64,000 nucleotides of DNA from Bradyrhizobium erythrophlei. GTDB lineage: Bacteria > Pseudomonadota > Alphaproteobacteria > Rhizobiales > Xanthobacteraceae. Below the pieces are notes generated by a model. It did no database searches. It was not told the DNA's origin and was given only the letters and a program-made list of their open reading frames with translations. Location of the stretch: assembly GCF_900129505.1 (NCBI RefSeq), contig NZ_LT670818.1, positions 6,171,001 through 6,235,000 of the forward strand. Reading direction: 5' to 3'. The position numbers were made by a program, and so were the translations under genes. Below are positions 23,876 to 33,016 of this stretch, piece by piece; positions within the stretch are counted from its first letter, which is position 1; each line of letters begins with the position of its first letter.

Positions 23876-25033
23876 ATGTTGGGCCGAGCGCTCAGTTTAG
23901 CGACGGTGACGCTTTTGATCGGCTGTTTTGCGGCTGCCCCTGCGCGGGCGCAGACGCAGAATCTCGAGGCCGGCAAGAGCCCCTCCCAGATTTTCGCCGG
24001 CACCTGCACGGCCTGCCACAAGAGCCCGCGCGGTTTGTTGAAGACCGTGCCCGCGGGCTCGCTCCAGGGGTTCCTGAAGCAGCATTACACCACCAGTCCC
24101 GAGATGGCCTCGCTGCTCGCCGCGTTCCTGGTTTCGAACGGGGCGGCCGATACCCGCTACGTCGGGAACCAGGGCAAGCCGGGCAAGGATGAAAAACCGG
24201 AAGCCAGGCCCGGTAGCGCGCCGGAGCAACTCGACCGGTTCGGCCACAGGCTCCGCGCCGCGCCGCCACAGGAGGCTCCCAGGCCCGAAGCCGAACTGCC
24301 GCGCGAGGCCGCCAAGCCTGACGCTGATGGAGTTGAACCCAGCGGACGCCGCGGCCGCAACGCCAAGCGCCTGGCGCGGCCGGGCGAACCGCCTGCCGCG
24401 GAAGGGCAGGCGCCGGATCAGGCGGCCAGCGAGCGCGGCCCCGATGGCCGGAAATTGTCGGCCAAGCAGAAGCTGAGCAAGCGCGGCAGGCCGGCGGGCG
24501 AAGAGCCCAAACCCGAATCCGCCAAAACTGAATCCGGCAAAACGGAATCCAGCAAGACCGAACCCGGCAAGGAAGAGCCAGCGAAGGGCGAGGCGGCAAA
24601 GGAAGAGACGCCCAAGAACGAGCCCAAGAGCGAGTCCCAGACCGATACGGCCAAGGGTGATACTCCGAAGAGCGAGCCGGCCAAGAGTGAAACCGGCAAG
24701 AGTGAGACTGCCAAGACCGCGGGCGATAAGCCCGAGGGCACCGAGCCGTCCGGCGAGGGCAAATCCGAATCCGCCAAGGAAACCGTCAAGATCGATACGC
24801 CGAAGGAGACGGGCAACAAGGACACCCCGGCGCTGCGACCCGATCCGGTTCCACCGGTCACTGCGGCGCCGGCGGTTTCCGCGGCCGTCACCGGCAGCAC
24901 GGCGGAGCCGTCTGCCGGATCCTCTGCGCCAACGCCCGCTCAGTCTGCGCCGCCGCCGGCCACGACAGAATCGCTGCCGCCTTCACCGCCCGTTGCCCCG
25001 GCGGGACCGCCGGCGCCGCCGATCTCTCAATAA
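23876..25033 (+). CDS. cytochrome c-like protein with long disordered K/E/P tail
   Basis: 385 residues from the ATG at 23876 (MLGRALSLATV), with GGAG upstream. Signal peptide to about residue 25 (PARAQTQ). Residues 30-100 carry one heme motif, CTACH in IFAGTCTACHKSPRGL, and a possible distal Met in TTSPEMASLLAAFLV. The remaining 280 residues are low-complexity: K-P-E-A repeats, RGRNAKRLARPGEPP, then at least ten units like ESGKTESSKTEPGKEEPAK, GDTPKSEPAKSETGKSE, and a Pro/Ala-rich end with PAPPISQ. The head should be periplasmic and redox-active; the tail is probably unstructured or wall-interacting. The heme site is a single-motif inference. Confidence 0.75.
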   Translation: MLGRALSLATVTLLIGCFAAAPARAQTQNLEAGKSPSQIFAGTCTACHKSPRGLLKTVPAGSLQGFLKQHYTTSPEMASLLAAFLVSNGAADTRYVGNQGKPGKDEKPEARPGSAPEQLDRFGHRLRAAPPQEAPRPEAELPREAAKPDADGVEPSGRRGRNAKRLARPGEPPAAEGQAPDQAASERGPDGRKLSAKQKLSKRGRPAGEEPKPESAKTESGKTESSKTEPGKEEPAKGEAAKEETPKNEPKSESQTDTAKGDTPKSEPAKSETGKSETAKTAGDKPEGTEPSGEGKSESAKETVKIDTPKETGNKDTPALRPDPVPPVTAAPAVSAAVTGSTAEPSAGSSAPTPAQSAPPPATTESLPPSPPVAPAGPPAPPISQ

Positions 25034-25180
25034 TTTTTCGACGGAGCAGGCCCGGCGGCATCCGTGACCGTCGCGCTGGCCTTGATTGCGATGCGCGAGA
25101 AAGCGCCGGCAAGAGTCCCAAACCCGGCCTGACCGGGCCGGGCTTGGACACTTCGCCGTGATCAGGACGCGAAAGGCGCG
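25034..25180. other. spacer between the cytochrome-like gene and rplI
   Basis: 147 bases between two genes converging on it; no gene and no clear terminator seen. Confidence 0.4.
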
Positions 25181-25780
25181 TTACTTTTCCGAAGCGGCTT
25201 CGGCCTCGGGTTCCTCGTCGCGGCGGGCTTCCGGATCGAAGAATTCGCCGGCCGCGGCGAGCGCTTCGGCGGCGGCATCCTGGTCTTCCTGACGGGTGGA
25301 GATGTCCTCGCCGCGATTGATGCGTTCGGCCTCGTCGGCGCTGCGCGCGACCGTCACGCTGACGCCGACCTCGACTTCCGGATGCACGGCGATCGCGATT
25401 TTGTGCTTGCCGATGGTCTTGATCGGCGCGTCCAGCATGACCTGGCTGCGGCTGATGGTGACGCCATCGGCTTCAAACGACGCGAGAATGTCGCGAACCG
25501 ATACCGAGCCGAACAACTGGCCGGACTCGGAAGCCTGACGCAGCACCACGACGTTGCGGCCGTCGATCTTCTCGGCGACCTTGGTTGCCTCGCCCCTGGC
25601 CTTGAGGTTGCGGGCTTCAAGTTCGGCCTTCATGCCGTCGAACTTGGAGCGATTGTCCGCGGTGGCGCGCAGCGCCTTGCCGCGCTTGAGCAGAAAATTG
25701 CGGGCAAACCCGTCCTTGACGCGGACGACTTCGCCCATCTGGCCGAGCTTGGCGACGCGTTCGAGCAAAATGACTTCCAT
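25181..25780 (-). CDS. rplI: 50S ribosomal protein L9
   Basis: 199 residues from the ATG at 25780, start [19 protein letters not shown]. The N-terminal RNA-binding domain ([19 protein letters not shown]) and the long connecting helix precede a C-terminal domain ([28 protein letters not shown]). The usual L9 is about 150 residues; here an acidic tail of 45 residues ([36 protein letters not shown]) extends it, as in other Rhizobiales. It is last in the run rpsF-rpsR-DUF2232-rplI. Confidence 0.97.
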   Translation of the reverse strand: MEVILLERVAKLGQMGEVVRVKDGFARNFLLKRGKALRATADNRSKFDGMKAELEARNLKARGEATKVAEKIDGRNVVVLRQASESGQLFGSVSVRDILASFEADGVTISRSQVMLDAPIKTIGKHKIAIAVHPEVEVGVSVTVARSADEAERINRGEDISTRQEDQDAAAEALAAAGEFFDPEARRDEEPEAEAASEK

Positions 25781-25835
25781 ATTGGTTCTCCTTTGGTTGG
25801 CTTGAGGCTTGAGAAGTTGAGTTGAGAATCCGAAT

Positions 25836-26810
25836 TCACGATGCGGGGAGGGGCGGCGGCCTCCCTTGCAGATAGCGCTGGCGAAGGCCGAAGACCGCGT
25901 CGGCCAGCCCGAGCGCAACCATTGCCAAAACCGGCCAGCCGAACACCGCCACGACAACGTAGGTGCAGCCGAGCCAGACCGCGCGGCTCTTCAACGCCAG
26001 TGTCAGCGTGTGCAGCACTGCGAAGCCGACCAGCGCGTAAGCCATCATCAGGGTAGCGGTGACGATCTGCGCCAGGATCGCAAGCAGCCCGCCGGTAAAG
26101 CACAACGCGATCGCGACGCACAATGCGGCCAGCGTCATCGGCGGCAGCGCAGCGCTTTTCAGGTTCGGCCAGGGGCGGTGCAGCCGTCCCGAGGTCGCGG
26201 TGATCTTGGCTGCCAGAAAGAGGTTGAGCGTCAGCGTTGCCATCGCGACCAGGGCTGCCGCGGATGGTGCAATGTTAACGAGCGCATCGATCCATCGCTC
26301 GGTCTCGGCGCTCGGCGCCGCGTCGCGCAGATCGAGCATCCGCAGCAGGAAGCGTCGCAGGGCGCCGGTGATGGCGTCGGCGTCGGTGCTAAGCGTGAGC
26401 AGGGCGGCCATCGTGGTCAGGGCGGCAAAAGCGCCGATCCAGAGCAGGATGCGGCCGACCGGATACCATTCAAGGTCGGGTGCCACTGGCGCGGCACCAT
26501 CGGCCGACGAGACGTCGCTGGCGATAGACCGCCCGAGCAGCGCCAGATGCCCGAGCCACCAGGCGGGCACCGCCACGGTGACGGCAAAGGCGATGCAGTA
26601 GGGAAGGCCGAAGATCGCGCCGAGACCGATCGCCGCCGCGATGCCGCCGACGGTGGCGCTGAGCGGTCCCCATCCGATCGCGGCCACCATCAGCGGCAGC
26701 GGCGCCAGATAGAACAGCAATAGCGAGATCAGCGCGCCCGAGATGATCGAGGCGAACATCAGCGCCGACGCGCAGCCGGCGGCAAGCGCAATGAGAAGGG
26801 TCGCGATCAT
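25836..26810 (-). CDS. DUF2232 multi-pass membrane protein
   Basis: 324 residues from the ATG at 26810 ([19 protein letters not shown]). About eight to nine hydrophobic helices ([73 protein letters not shown], and further segments). The DUF2232 family lies between rpsR and rplI in alphaproteobacteria, as here. It is related to the YybS/S-component type membrane proteins; its function is not settled. The preferred start gives the first membrane helix at the N-terminus; the 126-base upstream frame is not supported. Confidence 0.88.
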   Translation of the reverse strand: MIATLLIALAAGCASALMFASIISGALISLLLFYLAPLPLMVAAIGWGPLSATVGGIAAAIGLGAIFGLPYCIAFAVTVAVPAWWLGHLALLGRSIASDVSSADGAAPVAPDLEWYPVGRILLWIGAFAALTTMAALLTLSTDADAITGALRRFLLRMLDLRDAAPSAETERWIDALVNIAPSAAALVAMATLTLNLFLAAKITATSGRLHRPWPNLKSAALPPMTLAALCVAIALCFTGGLLAILAQIVTATLMMAYALVGFAVLHTLTLALKSRAVWLGCTYVVVAVFGWPVLAMVALGLADAVFGLRQRYLQGRPPPLPAS

Positions 26811-26945
26811 CAGCTGTCCCGCTCCTTTCGAGCGGTTAGAGGTTCTGTTCGAGAACCCCAACCATCGGCAACCGGACGACCCGGAAGCCTTATGAGTTAT
26901 GAGTATGTGACCCGCGGCGCGAACGCCGCGGATCAAAAGACGTTG

Positions 26946-27185
26946 TTAGCGGATCACGTAAGGCAGCAGACCGAGAAAGCGCGAGCGCTTGATGGCGCGC
27001 GCGAGTTCACGCTGCTTCTTGGCGGAGACGGCGGTGATGCGGCTCGGCACGATCTTGCCGCGCTCGGAGACGTAACGCATCAAAAGCTTGGAATCCTTGT
27101 AGTCGATTTTCGGCGCATTCGGACCCGTGAACGGGCAGGTCTTGCGGCGGCGGAAAAACGGACGGCGTGCACCAGCTTCAGCCAT
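26946..27185 (-). CDS. rpsR: 30S ribosomal protein S18
   Basis: 79 residues, [19 protein letters not shown], then the conserved [39 protein letters not shown] and [11 protein letters not shown]18 binds S6 on the 30S platform. It starts 5 bases from the rpsF stop codon, so translation is probably coupled. Confidence 0.98.
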   Translation of the reverse strand: MAEAGARRPFFRRRKTCPFTGPNAPKIDYKDSKLLMRYVSERGKIVPSRITAVSAKKQRELARAIKRSRFLGLLPYVIR

Positions 27186-27190
27186 GATTC

Positions 27191-27658
27191 TTACTCCTCA
27201 ACCGCTGCATCATCGTCGCGCGGACGGCGCGGACCGCGGTCGCCACGGTAGCCGCCGCCCTCACGGTCGCCCCGGAAGCCACCCTCGCGGTCGCCACGGA
27301 AGCCGCCGCCACGGTCGTCGCGATCACGGTCGCGATCGGCCTTGCGCATCATCGCCGAGGGGCCTTCCTCGTGCTCTTCGACGCGAACGGTGAGATAGCG
27401 GATCACGTCTTCGCTAATCCGCTCCTGCCGCTCGATCTCGGAGACCGCCGCCGACGGGGCGTCGATGTTCAGCAGCACGAAATGCGCCTTGCGATTCTTG
27501 TTCATCCGGTAGGTGAGGGAGCGCACGCCCCAGTTTTCCATCTTCACGACCTTGCCGCCGAGCTGCTCGACGATGCCGGTCATCTGGGTTGTCAGTTCTT
27601 CGACCTGCTGGGTGCTCGCATCCTGACGCGCGAGAAAAACATGCTCATAAAGAGGCAT
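27191..27658 (-). CDS. rpsF: 30S ribosomal protein S6
   Basis: 155 residues. Residues 1-105 are the S6 fold ([60 protein letters not shown]). The tail from about 106 is a low-complexity, Arg/Gly/Asp-rich run with repeated [12 protein letters not shown] units, encoded by near-repeats of 24-27 bases at about 27200-27330. The start at 27658 has AGGAAAGGAC as SD. S6 pairs with S18; the leader in front of this gene looks like an autoregulatory hairpin. Confidence 0.97.
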   Translation of the reverse strand: MPLYEHVFLARQDASTQQVEELTTQMTGIVEQLGGKVVKMENWGVRSLTYRMNKNRKAHFVLLNIDAPSAAVSEIERQERISEDVIRYLTVRVEEHEEGPSAMMRKADRDRDRDDRGGGFRGDREGGFRGDREGGGYRGDRGPRRPRDDDAAVEE

Positions 27659-27662
27659 GGGT

Positions 27663-27723
27663 GTCCTTTCCTAGTGTTGGCGCGGTTCCCGGCGGCAAGC
27701 CCTTCGAGCCCTTCGGAAAGGAC
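27663..27723 (-). promoter_or_regulatory. candidate S6:S18 autoregulatory mRNA leader of rpsF
   Basis: On the minus strand, GTCCTTTCC (27723-27715) is exactly complementary to GGAAAGGAC (27671-27663), nine base pairs across a 43-base interior. The second arm contains the SD of rpsF just before the ATG at 27658, so the stem would hide the SD. The interior holds TTGCCGCCGGGAACCGCG with CCG triplets, as the known S6:S18-binding leader needs. Only the long stem is directly seen; the protein binding is inference. Confidence 0.6.
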
Positions 27724-27944
27724 TCGACGATAAGCTCAGAAGGCGGAAGCACGGGACGACGGGCCGACTGGCCCTGCCACATCAACATCGCCGATAAGGT
27801 GAAATTGCTGAGACCGTCCGTTCAGCTCCCGGCCGGGATCCACGGATGGCGCGGTTTATAAGCATTTTGAGCGGGCTGGCAAGCGCTCATGCTGGGTTCG
27901 GGGCCGGATTCGGGAGGGGCCGGCGGGCCTTTCATAGCGGCCCG

Positions 27945-27975
27945 TTGACATTTTTGTTTGTATAACATACAAACA
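27945..27975 (+). promoter_or_regulatory. promoter with 21-bp palindromic operator for the TetR-desaturase operon
   Basis: TGTTTGTAT-AAC-ATACAAACA (27955-27975) is a perfect inverted repeat with a 3-base spacer. TTGACA at 27945-27950 is a consensus -35 box; with 17-base spacing the -10 would be TACAAA (27968-27973), overlapping the right arm. A bound repressor would block RNA polymerase, so the TetR protein encoded next door probably autorepresses its operon. Confidence 0.75.
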
Positions 27976-27995
27976 GAATGCCCGAGGGTAAGAAA

Positions 27996-28715
27996 ATGAC
28001 TCCCAAGTTCGTCCAAACGGCTGAAATGCCGGCCGGCGATCCCAAGCACGCCGCGCGCGCCACGCGTTCGGCCGGGCGCCAGATGCGCTCGCGGCTGCTC
28101 AATGGCGCCAGCCGCCTGTTCAAGGAGCGCGGCCTGTCCGGCACCTCGATCTCCGATATCGCAGCCGCCGCGGACGCGTTTCCAAGCCAGATCACCTATT
28201 ACTTCCGCACCAAGGAGGCACTGTTCGTCGAGGCAGCCTGCCGCGACATGCTCTACGTGGCACGCGCGGCCGAGCAGGCGGCGCTATCCGCGCAGACGCC
28301 GCGCGAATACACCCGCGCGCTGGTCGACAGCGTGACGGCGACCGATTCGGTCGCCTTCTTTGCCGAAGCGCTGACGCTGACGCGCCGCCGCCAGGATCTA
28401 GCGCCGCTGGTCGAGCGCACCATCGAGCGGCTGCACGGCGAGGGCTTGCGCGCCTATGCCGGCCAGATCGAACGGCACGGCTGGAACACGCTGCGCGATC
28501 CCGATGCGACCTCGCGGCGGTTCTGGGCGGTCGCGATCGGCGTGATGGTCGAGGGCTATGCGATGGGCCGTTCGCCGGAGGAATTGTCGCGCGAGATGCT
28601 GCGCGTGCTCGGCGAGCAGGCGACGGCAACGTCCACCGGCGGCAGCGCGCGCCTGCGCCTCGTTGGCGACCACGCATCCACTTCAAGCTCACCCGATGGG
28701 GAGACATCATCATGA
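27996..28715 (+). CDS. TetR/AcrR family transcriptional regulator
   Basis: 239 residues from the ATG at 27996 (MTPKFVQTAEMPAGD), which has GAGGG eight bases upstream. The ATG at 27978 lies about where transcription should begin and lacks room for an SD. The HTH is LLNGASRLFKERGLSGTSIS (around 34-53) with DIAAAADAFPSQITYYFRTKEALF, the TetR pattern. The rest is the helical ligand domain. It precedes a desaturase with a 4-base ATGA overlap, so it likely senses a fatty acid or acyl-CoA. That ligand is inference. Confidence 0.9.
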   Translation: MTPKFVQTAEMPAGDPKHAARATRSAGRQMRSRLLNGASRLFKERGLSGTSISDIAAAADAFPSQITYYFRTKEALFVEAACRDMLYVARAAEQAALSAQTPREYTRALVDSVTATDSVAFFAEALTLTRRRQDLAPLVERTIERLHGEGLRAYAGQIERHGWNTLRDPDATSRRFWAVAIGVMVEGYAMGRSPEELSREMLRVLGEQATATSTGGSARLRLVGDHASTSSSPDGETSS

Positions 28716-29737
28716 CCGCGCTTCGCATGCGTGCCCGCGATTTCCTGAGCGAGGACGAACTGATCGCCGTGCGCGAGCGTTCGACTTGGAAAGGCGTCGC
28801 CATGATCGTCCATGCGTGGGCGCTGATATTGGGTTCGATCGCGCTGGTCGCGTGGTGGCCCAATCCGCTGATCTTTGTGCTGGCGGTTGGCATCATCGGC
28901 TCGCGCCAGCTCGGGCTCGCGATCCTGATGCATGACGGCGCGCATGGCTGCCTGTCGGCTGACGAGAAGACCAATCTGACCCTGAGCCAGTGGTTCTGCG
29001 CTTATCCGATTTTCGCCGAAACCCGCGCCTATCGCCGCTATCATCTCCAGCATCACGCGCGCACCCAGCAGGACGACGATCCCGATCTCATTCTGTCGGC
29101 GCCGTTTCCGATCACGAAGATGAGCTACCGCCGCAAATTCCTGCGCGATATCACCGGGCAGACCGGCTATCAGCAGCGCAAGGCGCAATTGCTCAACGCG
29201 CTTGGGCCCAGGGAATGGCCGTTCAAGCAGCGCGCCGCACATTTCTGGGAAAAGCTCGGCCCGCAATGCGTCGTCAATGCGGTGGTGTTCGCGGGGCTCG
29301 CTGCGGCCGGCGTGTGGTGGGCCTATCCGCTATTGTGGCTATTGCCGCTCGTTACCTGGATGATGGTGATCACCCGCATCCGCAACATTGCGGAGCACGC
29401 CGTAGTGCCCGACAGCGCCGATCCCTTGCGCAACACCCGCACCACGCATGCCGGTTTCCTCGAGCGGCTGTTCATTGCGCCGTACTACGTGAACTATCAC
29501 CTCGAGCATCATCTGTTGTTCTACGTGCCCTGTTACAACCTGCCGCGCGTTCACCGTATTCTCAGCGCCAGCCGGCATGCCGAGCGCATGGAGGTGCAGC
29601 CGAACTACGCAGCCGTGTTGCGGCTGGCGACGGCGAAGCCGAACCAGGAGGATCGCCCGGGGCAATTGGTGAGCAGCCTGCGCCGCGCGCGGGCCGGCGC
29701 CGAGGTCGGCGGCGATCAAAAGGCAGGTGGTTTCTAG
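28712..29737 (+). CDS. membrane fatty acid desaturase
   Basis: 341 residues, starting inside the TetR stop codon (ATGA). It carries the three histidine boxes of acyl-lipid/CoA desaturases: HDGAH (74-78), HLQHH (111-115) and HLEHH (about residue 268), which bind the di-iron centre. Hydrophobic pairs lie near 29-72 and 190-224. Expected function: oxygen-dependent introduction of a double bond into a fatty acid at the inner membrane. The C-terminal basic tail (LRRARAGAEVGGDQKAGGF) is not family-specific. It is regulated together with the TetR gene. Confidence 0.93.
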   Translation: MTALRMRARDFLSEDELIAVRERSTWKGVAMIVHAWALILGSIALVAWWPNPLIFVLAVGIIGSRQLGLAILMHDGAHGCLSADEKTNLTLSQWFCAYPIFAETRAYRRYHLQHHARTQQDDDPDLILSAPFPITKMSYRRKFLRDITGQTGYQQRKAQLLNALGPREWPFKQRAAHFWEKLGPQCVVNAVVFAGLAAAGVWWAYPLLWLLPLVTWMMVITRIRNIAEHAVVPDSADPLRNTRTTHAGFLERLFIAPYYVNYHLEHHLLFYVPCYNLPRVHRILSASRHAERMEVQPNYAAVLRLATAKPNQEDRPGQLVSSLRRARAGAEVGGDQKAGGF

Positions 29738-29819
29738 AGGTCGCGGTGCTTGATACGATTTCCGCCGCAGATGGGGGCGTAAGTTCAACCGGCAGCCCGA
29801 ACTGCGCAGGATCTAACGA

Positions 29820-30446
29820 ATGATCGATCTCACGACACTGATTAGCTACGTCGCGGTTGTGCTCGGCTTTGTGTTCATTCCGGGGCCCGCCACACTTCTC
29901 ACGGTTACGCGGGCAACGAGTTCGGGCACAAAGGTGGGCCTCGCGACCGGCGCCGGGATTGCGGCCGGCGACGTGTTTCACAGCTTCATGGCCATTGTCG
30001 GTATCTCGGCCGTCGTTGCGACTTCGGCGGTGCTGTTCAGCGTCATCAAATACATTGGCGCGGCGTATCTTGTTTACTTCGGCATCCGTGCAATTCTGCA
30101 CAAACCCGCGGCAAATCTGGTTGCCGTCGGCCTCCCGATCTCGGCCGGGAGAGCATTTAGGCAAGCGATTTTGGCCGAGGTGCTAAACCCGAAGACGGCA
30201 CTTTTTTTCCTCGCGTTCCTGCCCCAGTTCGTGCGGCCAGAAAACGGATCGGTCATGCTTCAGTTGACGGTTTTGGGGATTGTCTTTGTTCTACTGGGCC
30301 TCGTCAGCACGGCGGTTTTTGCTGTGTGCGCCGGAGTTCTCGGCAACTTCCTCCGTCGAAATCCGACCGTGCTTAAATGGCAGGGCAAGGTCGTTGGCGG
30401 CATCTACTGTGCGCTTGGTGTTCGTTTGGCGTTGCAGGAACGCTGA
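29820..30446 (+). CDS. LysE/RhtB family amino-acid exporter
   Basis: 208 residues, MIDLTTLISYVAVVLGFVFIPGPATLLTVTRA, with the family's FxPGP motif, a GxxxGxxxGD segment (GTKVGLATGAGIAAGD) and AYLVYFGIRAI. Six membrane helices are visible. It is an inner-membrane exporter for amino acids or homoserine lactone-like compounds. It has its own leader 82 bases after the desaturase and may not be in the same operon. Confidence 0.92.
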   Translation: MIDLTTLISYVAVVLGFVFIPGPATLLTVTRATSSGTKVGLATGAGIAAGDVFHSFMAIVGISAVVATSAVLFSVIKYIGAAYLVYFGIRAILHKPAANLVAVGLPISAGRAFRQAILAEVLNPKTALFFLAFLPQFVRPENGSVMLQLTVLGIVFVLLGLVSTAVFAVCAGVLGNFLRRNPTVLKWQGKVVGGIYCALGVRLALQER

Positions 30447-30669
30447 ATCGGCCGCTGTCGCGGCGCGCCGCATGGTCCAGGTTCGGCGTGCGGCATTTAA
30501 GACCGCGTAAGCGCGGCGGCGAAGTTCCAGACAGCGTAACCATTTTGCCTGCAAGGCGATTGCTTGTGCGATTGCACCTTCCGTCCGGCTTGACAGCGCG
30601 GCGAAAGCCGGTGTCTTACGGCCCGACTTTAGCCATTTCCAGCGGTCTCCTAGGCCACTCGGGGTAATA

Positions 30670-31629
30670 ATGACGGCAGCATTCACCTTTCCGGGGCAGG
30701 GCTCCCAGGCGGTCGGCATGGGCAAGGCCATGGCGGAGGCCTTTCCGGCCGCGCGCGCGGTGTTCGACGAGGTCGATTCGGCACTCGGGGAGAGACTGAC
30801 GACGATCATCTGGGACGGCCCGGCCGAGGCCCTGCAGCTCACCGAAAACGCCCAGCCGGCGCTGATGGCGGTCTCATTGGCGACCTTGCGCGTCCTGGAG
30901 ACCGAGGCCGGTTTCTCGGTTGGGCGCGACGCCGCCTTCGTGGCCGGACATTCGCTCGGCGAATATTCCGCGCTGGCCGCCGCCGGCAGCCTTTCGATCT
31001 CCGACACCGCGCGCCTGTTGCGCACCCGCGGCCTTGCCATGCAGAAGGCGGTGCCGGTGGGTGTCGGCGCCATGGCCGCTCTGCTCGGCCTCGATTATGA
31101 AGCAGCGGTCGCGGTGGCGAACGAGGCGGCGCAGGGGCAGGTTTGCCAGGCCGCCAACGACAATGGTGGCGGGCAGGTCGTGGTTTCCGGCGACAAGGCC
31201 GCGGTCGAACGCGCGCTCGAGATCGCCAAGACCAGGGGCGCCAGGCGCGCCATGCTGTTGCCGGTGTCCGCGCCGTTCCATTGCAGCCTGATGCAGCCGG
31301 CCGCCGACGTGATGGCCAGGGCGCTCGCCAATGTCACGATCGCAAAGCCGGCTTCGCCGTTGGTGTCGAACGTACTGGCGGCGCCGATTACCGATCCGGA
31401 CGAGATCCGCCGCCGCCTGATCGAGCAGGTCACGGGAACCGTGCGCTGGCGCGAATCGGTGGCTTACATGGCAAGCCACGGCGTCACCCGGTTCTTCGAA
31501 ATCGGCTCCGGCAAGGTGCTGTCGGGGCTCGTCAAGCGCATCGCCGAGGGCGCCGTCGGCATTTCGGTCGGCGGCCCGAACGATCTTAATGCCGCGAAAG
31601 ACGCGCTCGCTGCCGCGCAGCCGGCCTGA
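30670..31629 (+). CDS. fabD: malonyl CoA-acyl carrier protein transacylase
   Basis: 319 residues. It transfers malonate from CoA to ACP. TFPGQGSQAVGMG is the N-terminal signature; the active Ser is Ser95 in AGHSLGEYSALAA; the catalytic His is in LPVSAPFHCSLM. Typical length for FabD (about 310). It begins the fatty-acid operon: the next gene fabG starts 15 bases after it. Confidence 0.97.
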   Translation: MTAAFTFPGQGSQAVGMGKAMAEAFPAARAVFDEVDSALGERLTTIIWDGPAEALQLTENAQPALMAVSLATLRVLETEAGFSVGRDAAFVAGHSLGEYSALAAAGSLSISDTARLLRTRGLAMQKAVPVGVGAMAALLGLDYEAAVAVANEAAQGQVCQAANDNGGGQVVVSGDKAAVERALEIAKTRGARRAMLLPVSAPFHCSLMQPAADVMARALANVTIAKPASPLVSNVLAAPITDPDEIRRRLIEQVTGTVRWRESVAYMASHGVTRFFEIGSGKVLSGLVKRIAEGAVGISVGGPNDLNAAKDALAAAQPA

Positions 31630-31643
31630 GCGAGGGAGAGACC

Positions 31644-32384
31644 ATGATGTTCGATCTGACTGGCAGGACGGCACTCGTCACCGGTGCGACCGGTGGTATC
31701 GGGAGCGCCATCGCGCAGGCTCTGCATGCCCAGGGCGCGACGGTGGCCATTTCCGGCACGCGGCGCGAGGTGCTGGACACGCTCGCCGGCAAACTCGGTG
31801 AGCGCGTTCACGTGTTGCCCTGCAATCTCTCCGACTCAGCCGAGGTCGAGGCGCTGGTGCCGGCAGCCGAAAAGGCCATGGGCCAGGTCGATATTCTCGT
31901 CGCCAACGCCGGCATCACCCGGGACAATCTCTTTGTGCAGTTGCGTGATGAGGATTGGGACGAGGTCATCAAGGTCAACCTGACCGCGACGTTCCGCCTC
32001 GCCCGTGCCGCCACCAAACTGATGATGCGCAAGCGTTTCGGCCGCATTATCGCCATCACGTCGATCGTCGGCGTCACCGGCAATCCGGGCCAGGGCAATT
32101 ACAGCGCCTCGAAGGCCGGACTGATCGGCATGATCAAGTCGCTGGGCGCGGAATATGCCAAGCGCAACGTGACCGCCAACTGCATTGCGCCGGGCTTCAT
32201 CAGGACCCCGATGACCGACGCGCTCAACGACAAGCAGCGGGAAACGATTCTTTCGAGAGTTCCGGCCGCGCGGCTTGGGACGCCGGAAGATATCGCTGCT
32301 GCGGCGGTCTATCTCAGCTCGAACGAGGCGGCCTATGTCACCGGGCAGACCATTCACGTCAACGGTGGAATGGCCATGATTTGA
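31644..32384 (+). CDS. fabG: 3-oxoacyl-ACP reductase
   Basis: 246 residues; ATG at 31644 or 31647, either usable with the GGGAGAG SD. It reduces beta-ketoacyl-ACP with NADPH. GATGGIG (14-20), NAG (88-90), Ser140, Tyr153 and Lys157 (NYSASKAGL) are the classic active site, and LARAATKLMMRKRFGRIIAI is typical of FabG. In the operon with fabD. Confidence 0.97.
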   Translation: MMFDLTGRTALVTGATGGIGSAIAQALHAQGATVAISGTRREVLDTLAGKLGERVHVLPCNLSDSAEVEALVPAAEKAMGQVDILVANAGITRDNLFVQLRDEDWDEVIKVNLTATFRLARAATKLMMRKRFGRIIAITSIVGVTGNPGQGNYSASKAGLIGMIKSLGAEYAKRNVTANCIAPGFIRTPMTDALNDKQRETILSRVPAARLGTPEDIAAAAVYLSSNEAAYVTGQTIHVNGGMAMI

Positions 32385-32680
32385 GCCGGTTAACGGCCGC
32401 TTTCGCAAGGCGGAATGAGTTTCCGCGGGCCGATGGAGGCTTATAGTCAAGGCTTGGGAAGTATGATAACCGAACCCCCAACGGATGGGCAAAGAACGCC
32501 TTGCAGGAATTTGAAACCCTGTATATTGGCGGTGCTGAGCCTGCGACGTTCGCCGGGCCTTTGTCGGCTATGACGGGGCCAAATCAAGACTATGCGCGAT
32601 TGCGAAGGAAAGTTTACCGACCAGGATGGCTCGTATCGTCTTGGGGACGGGTCTAATGGGAACAAGCACGAGGTTGAACG
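32385..32680. other. spacer upstream of acpP
   Basis: 296 bases between fabG and acpP with no gene. It is longer than other gaps in the cluster, so acpP probably has its own promoter here, as is usual given its high expression. Confidence 0.5.
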
Positions 32681-32920
32681 ATGAGTGAGATTGGCGAGCG
32701 GGTTAAGAAGATCGTGGTCGAGCACCTTGGTGTTGAACCCGAAAAAGTTGTCGACAACGCGAGCTTCATTGACGACCTCGGCGCCGACAGCCTCGATACC
32801 GTCGAGCTCGTGATGGCGTTTGAAGAAGAGTTCGGTTGCGAAATCCCGGATGATGCCGCCGAGACGATTTTGACGGTCGGCGACGCCACAAAATTTCTTG
32901 AAAAGAACGCGAAGAGCTGA
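32681..32920 (+). CDS. acpP: acyl carrier protein
   Basis: 79 residues, [18 protein letters not shown], then [20 protein letters not shown] with the phosphopantetheine Ser37 in DSL, and [15 protein letters not shown] at the end. A small acidic four-helix protein that carries acyl chains in fatty-acid synthesis. Confidence 0.98.
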   Translation: MSEIGERVKKIVVEHLGVEPEKVVDNASFIDDLGADSLDTVELVMAFEEEFGCEIPDDAAETILTVGDATKFLEKNAKS

Positions 32921-33016
32921 CGCCCAGCGCGGTACTGACGGAGCCGGGCGGGCCGTGGTCGTGCGGTCCACCGGTTTCTTGTTGTGGGCCGCAAATGCTG
33001 GGCTGGAGTGCTGGAT

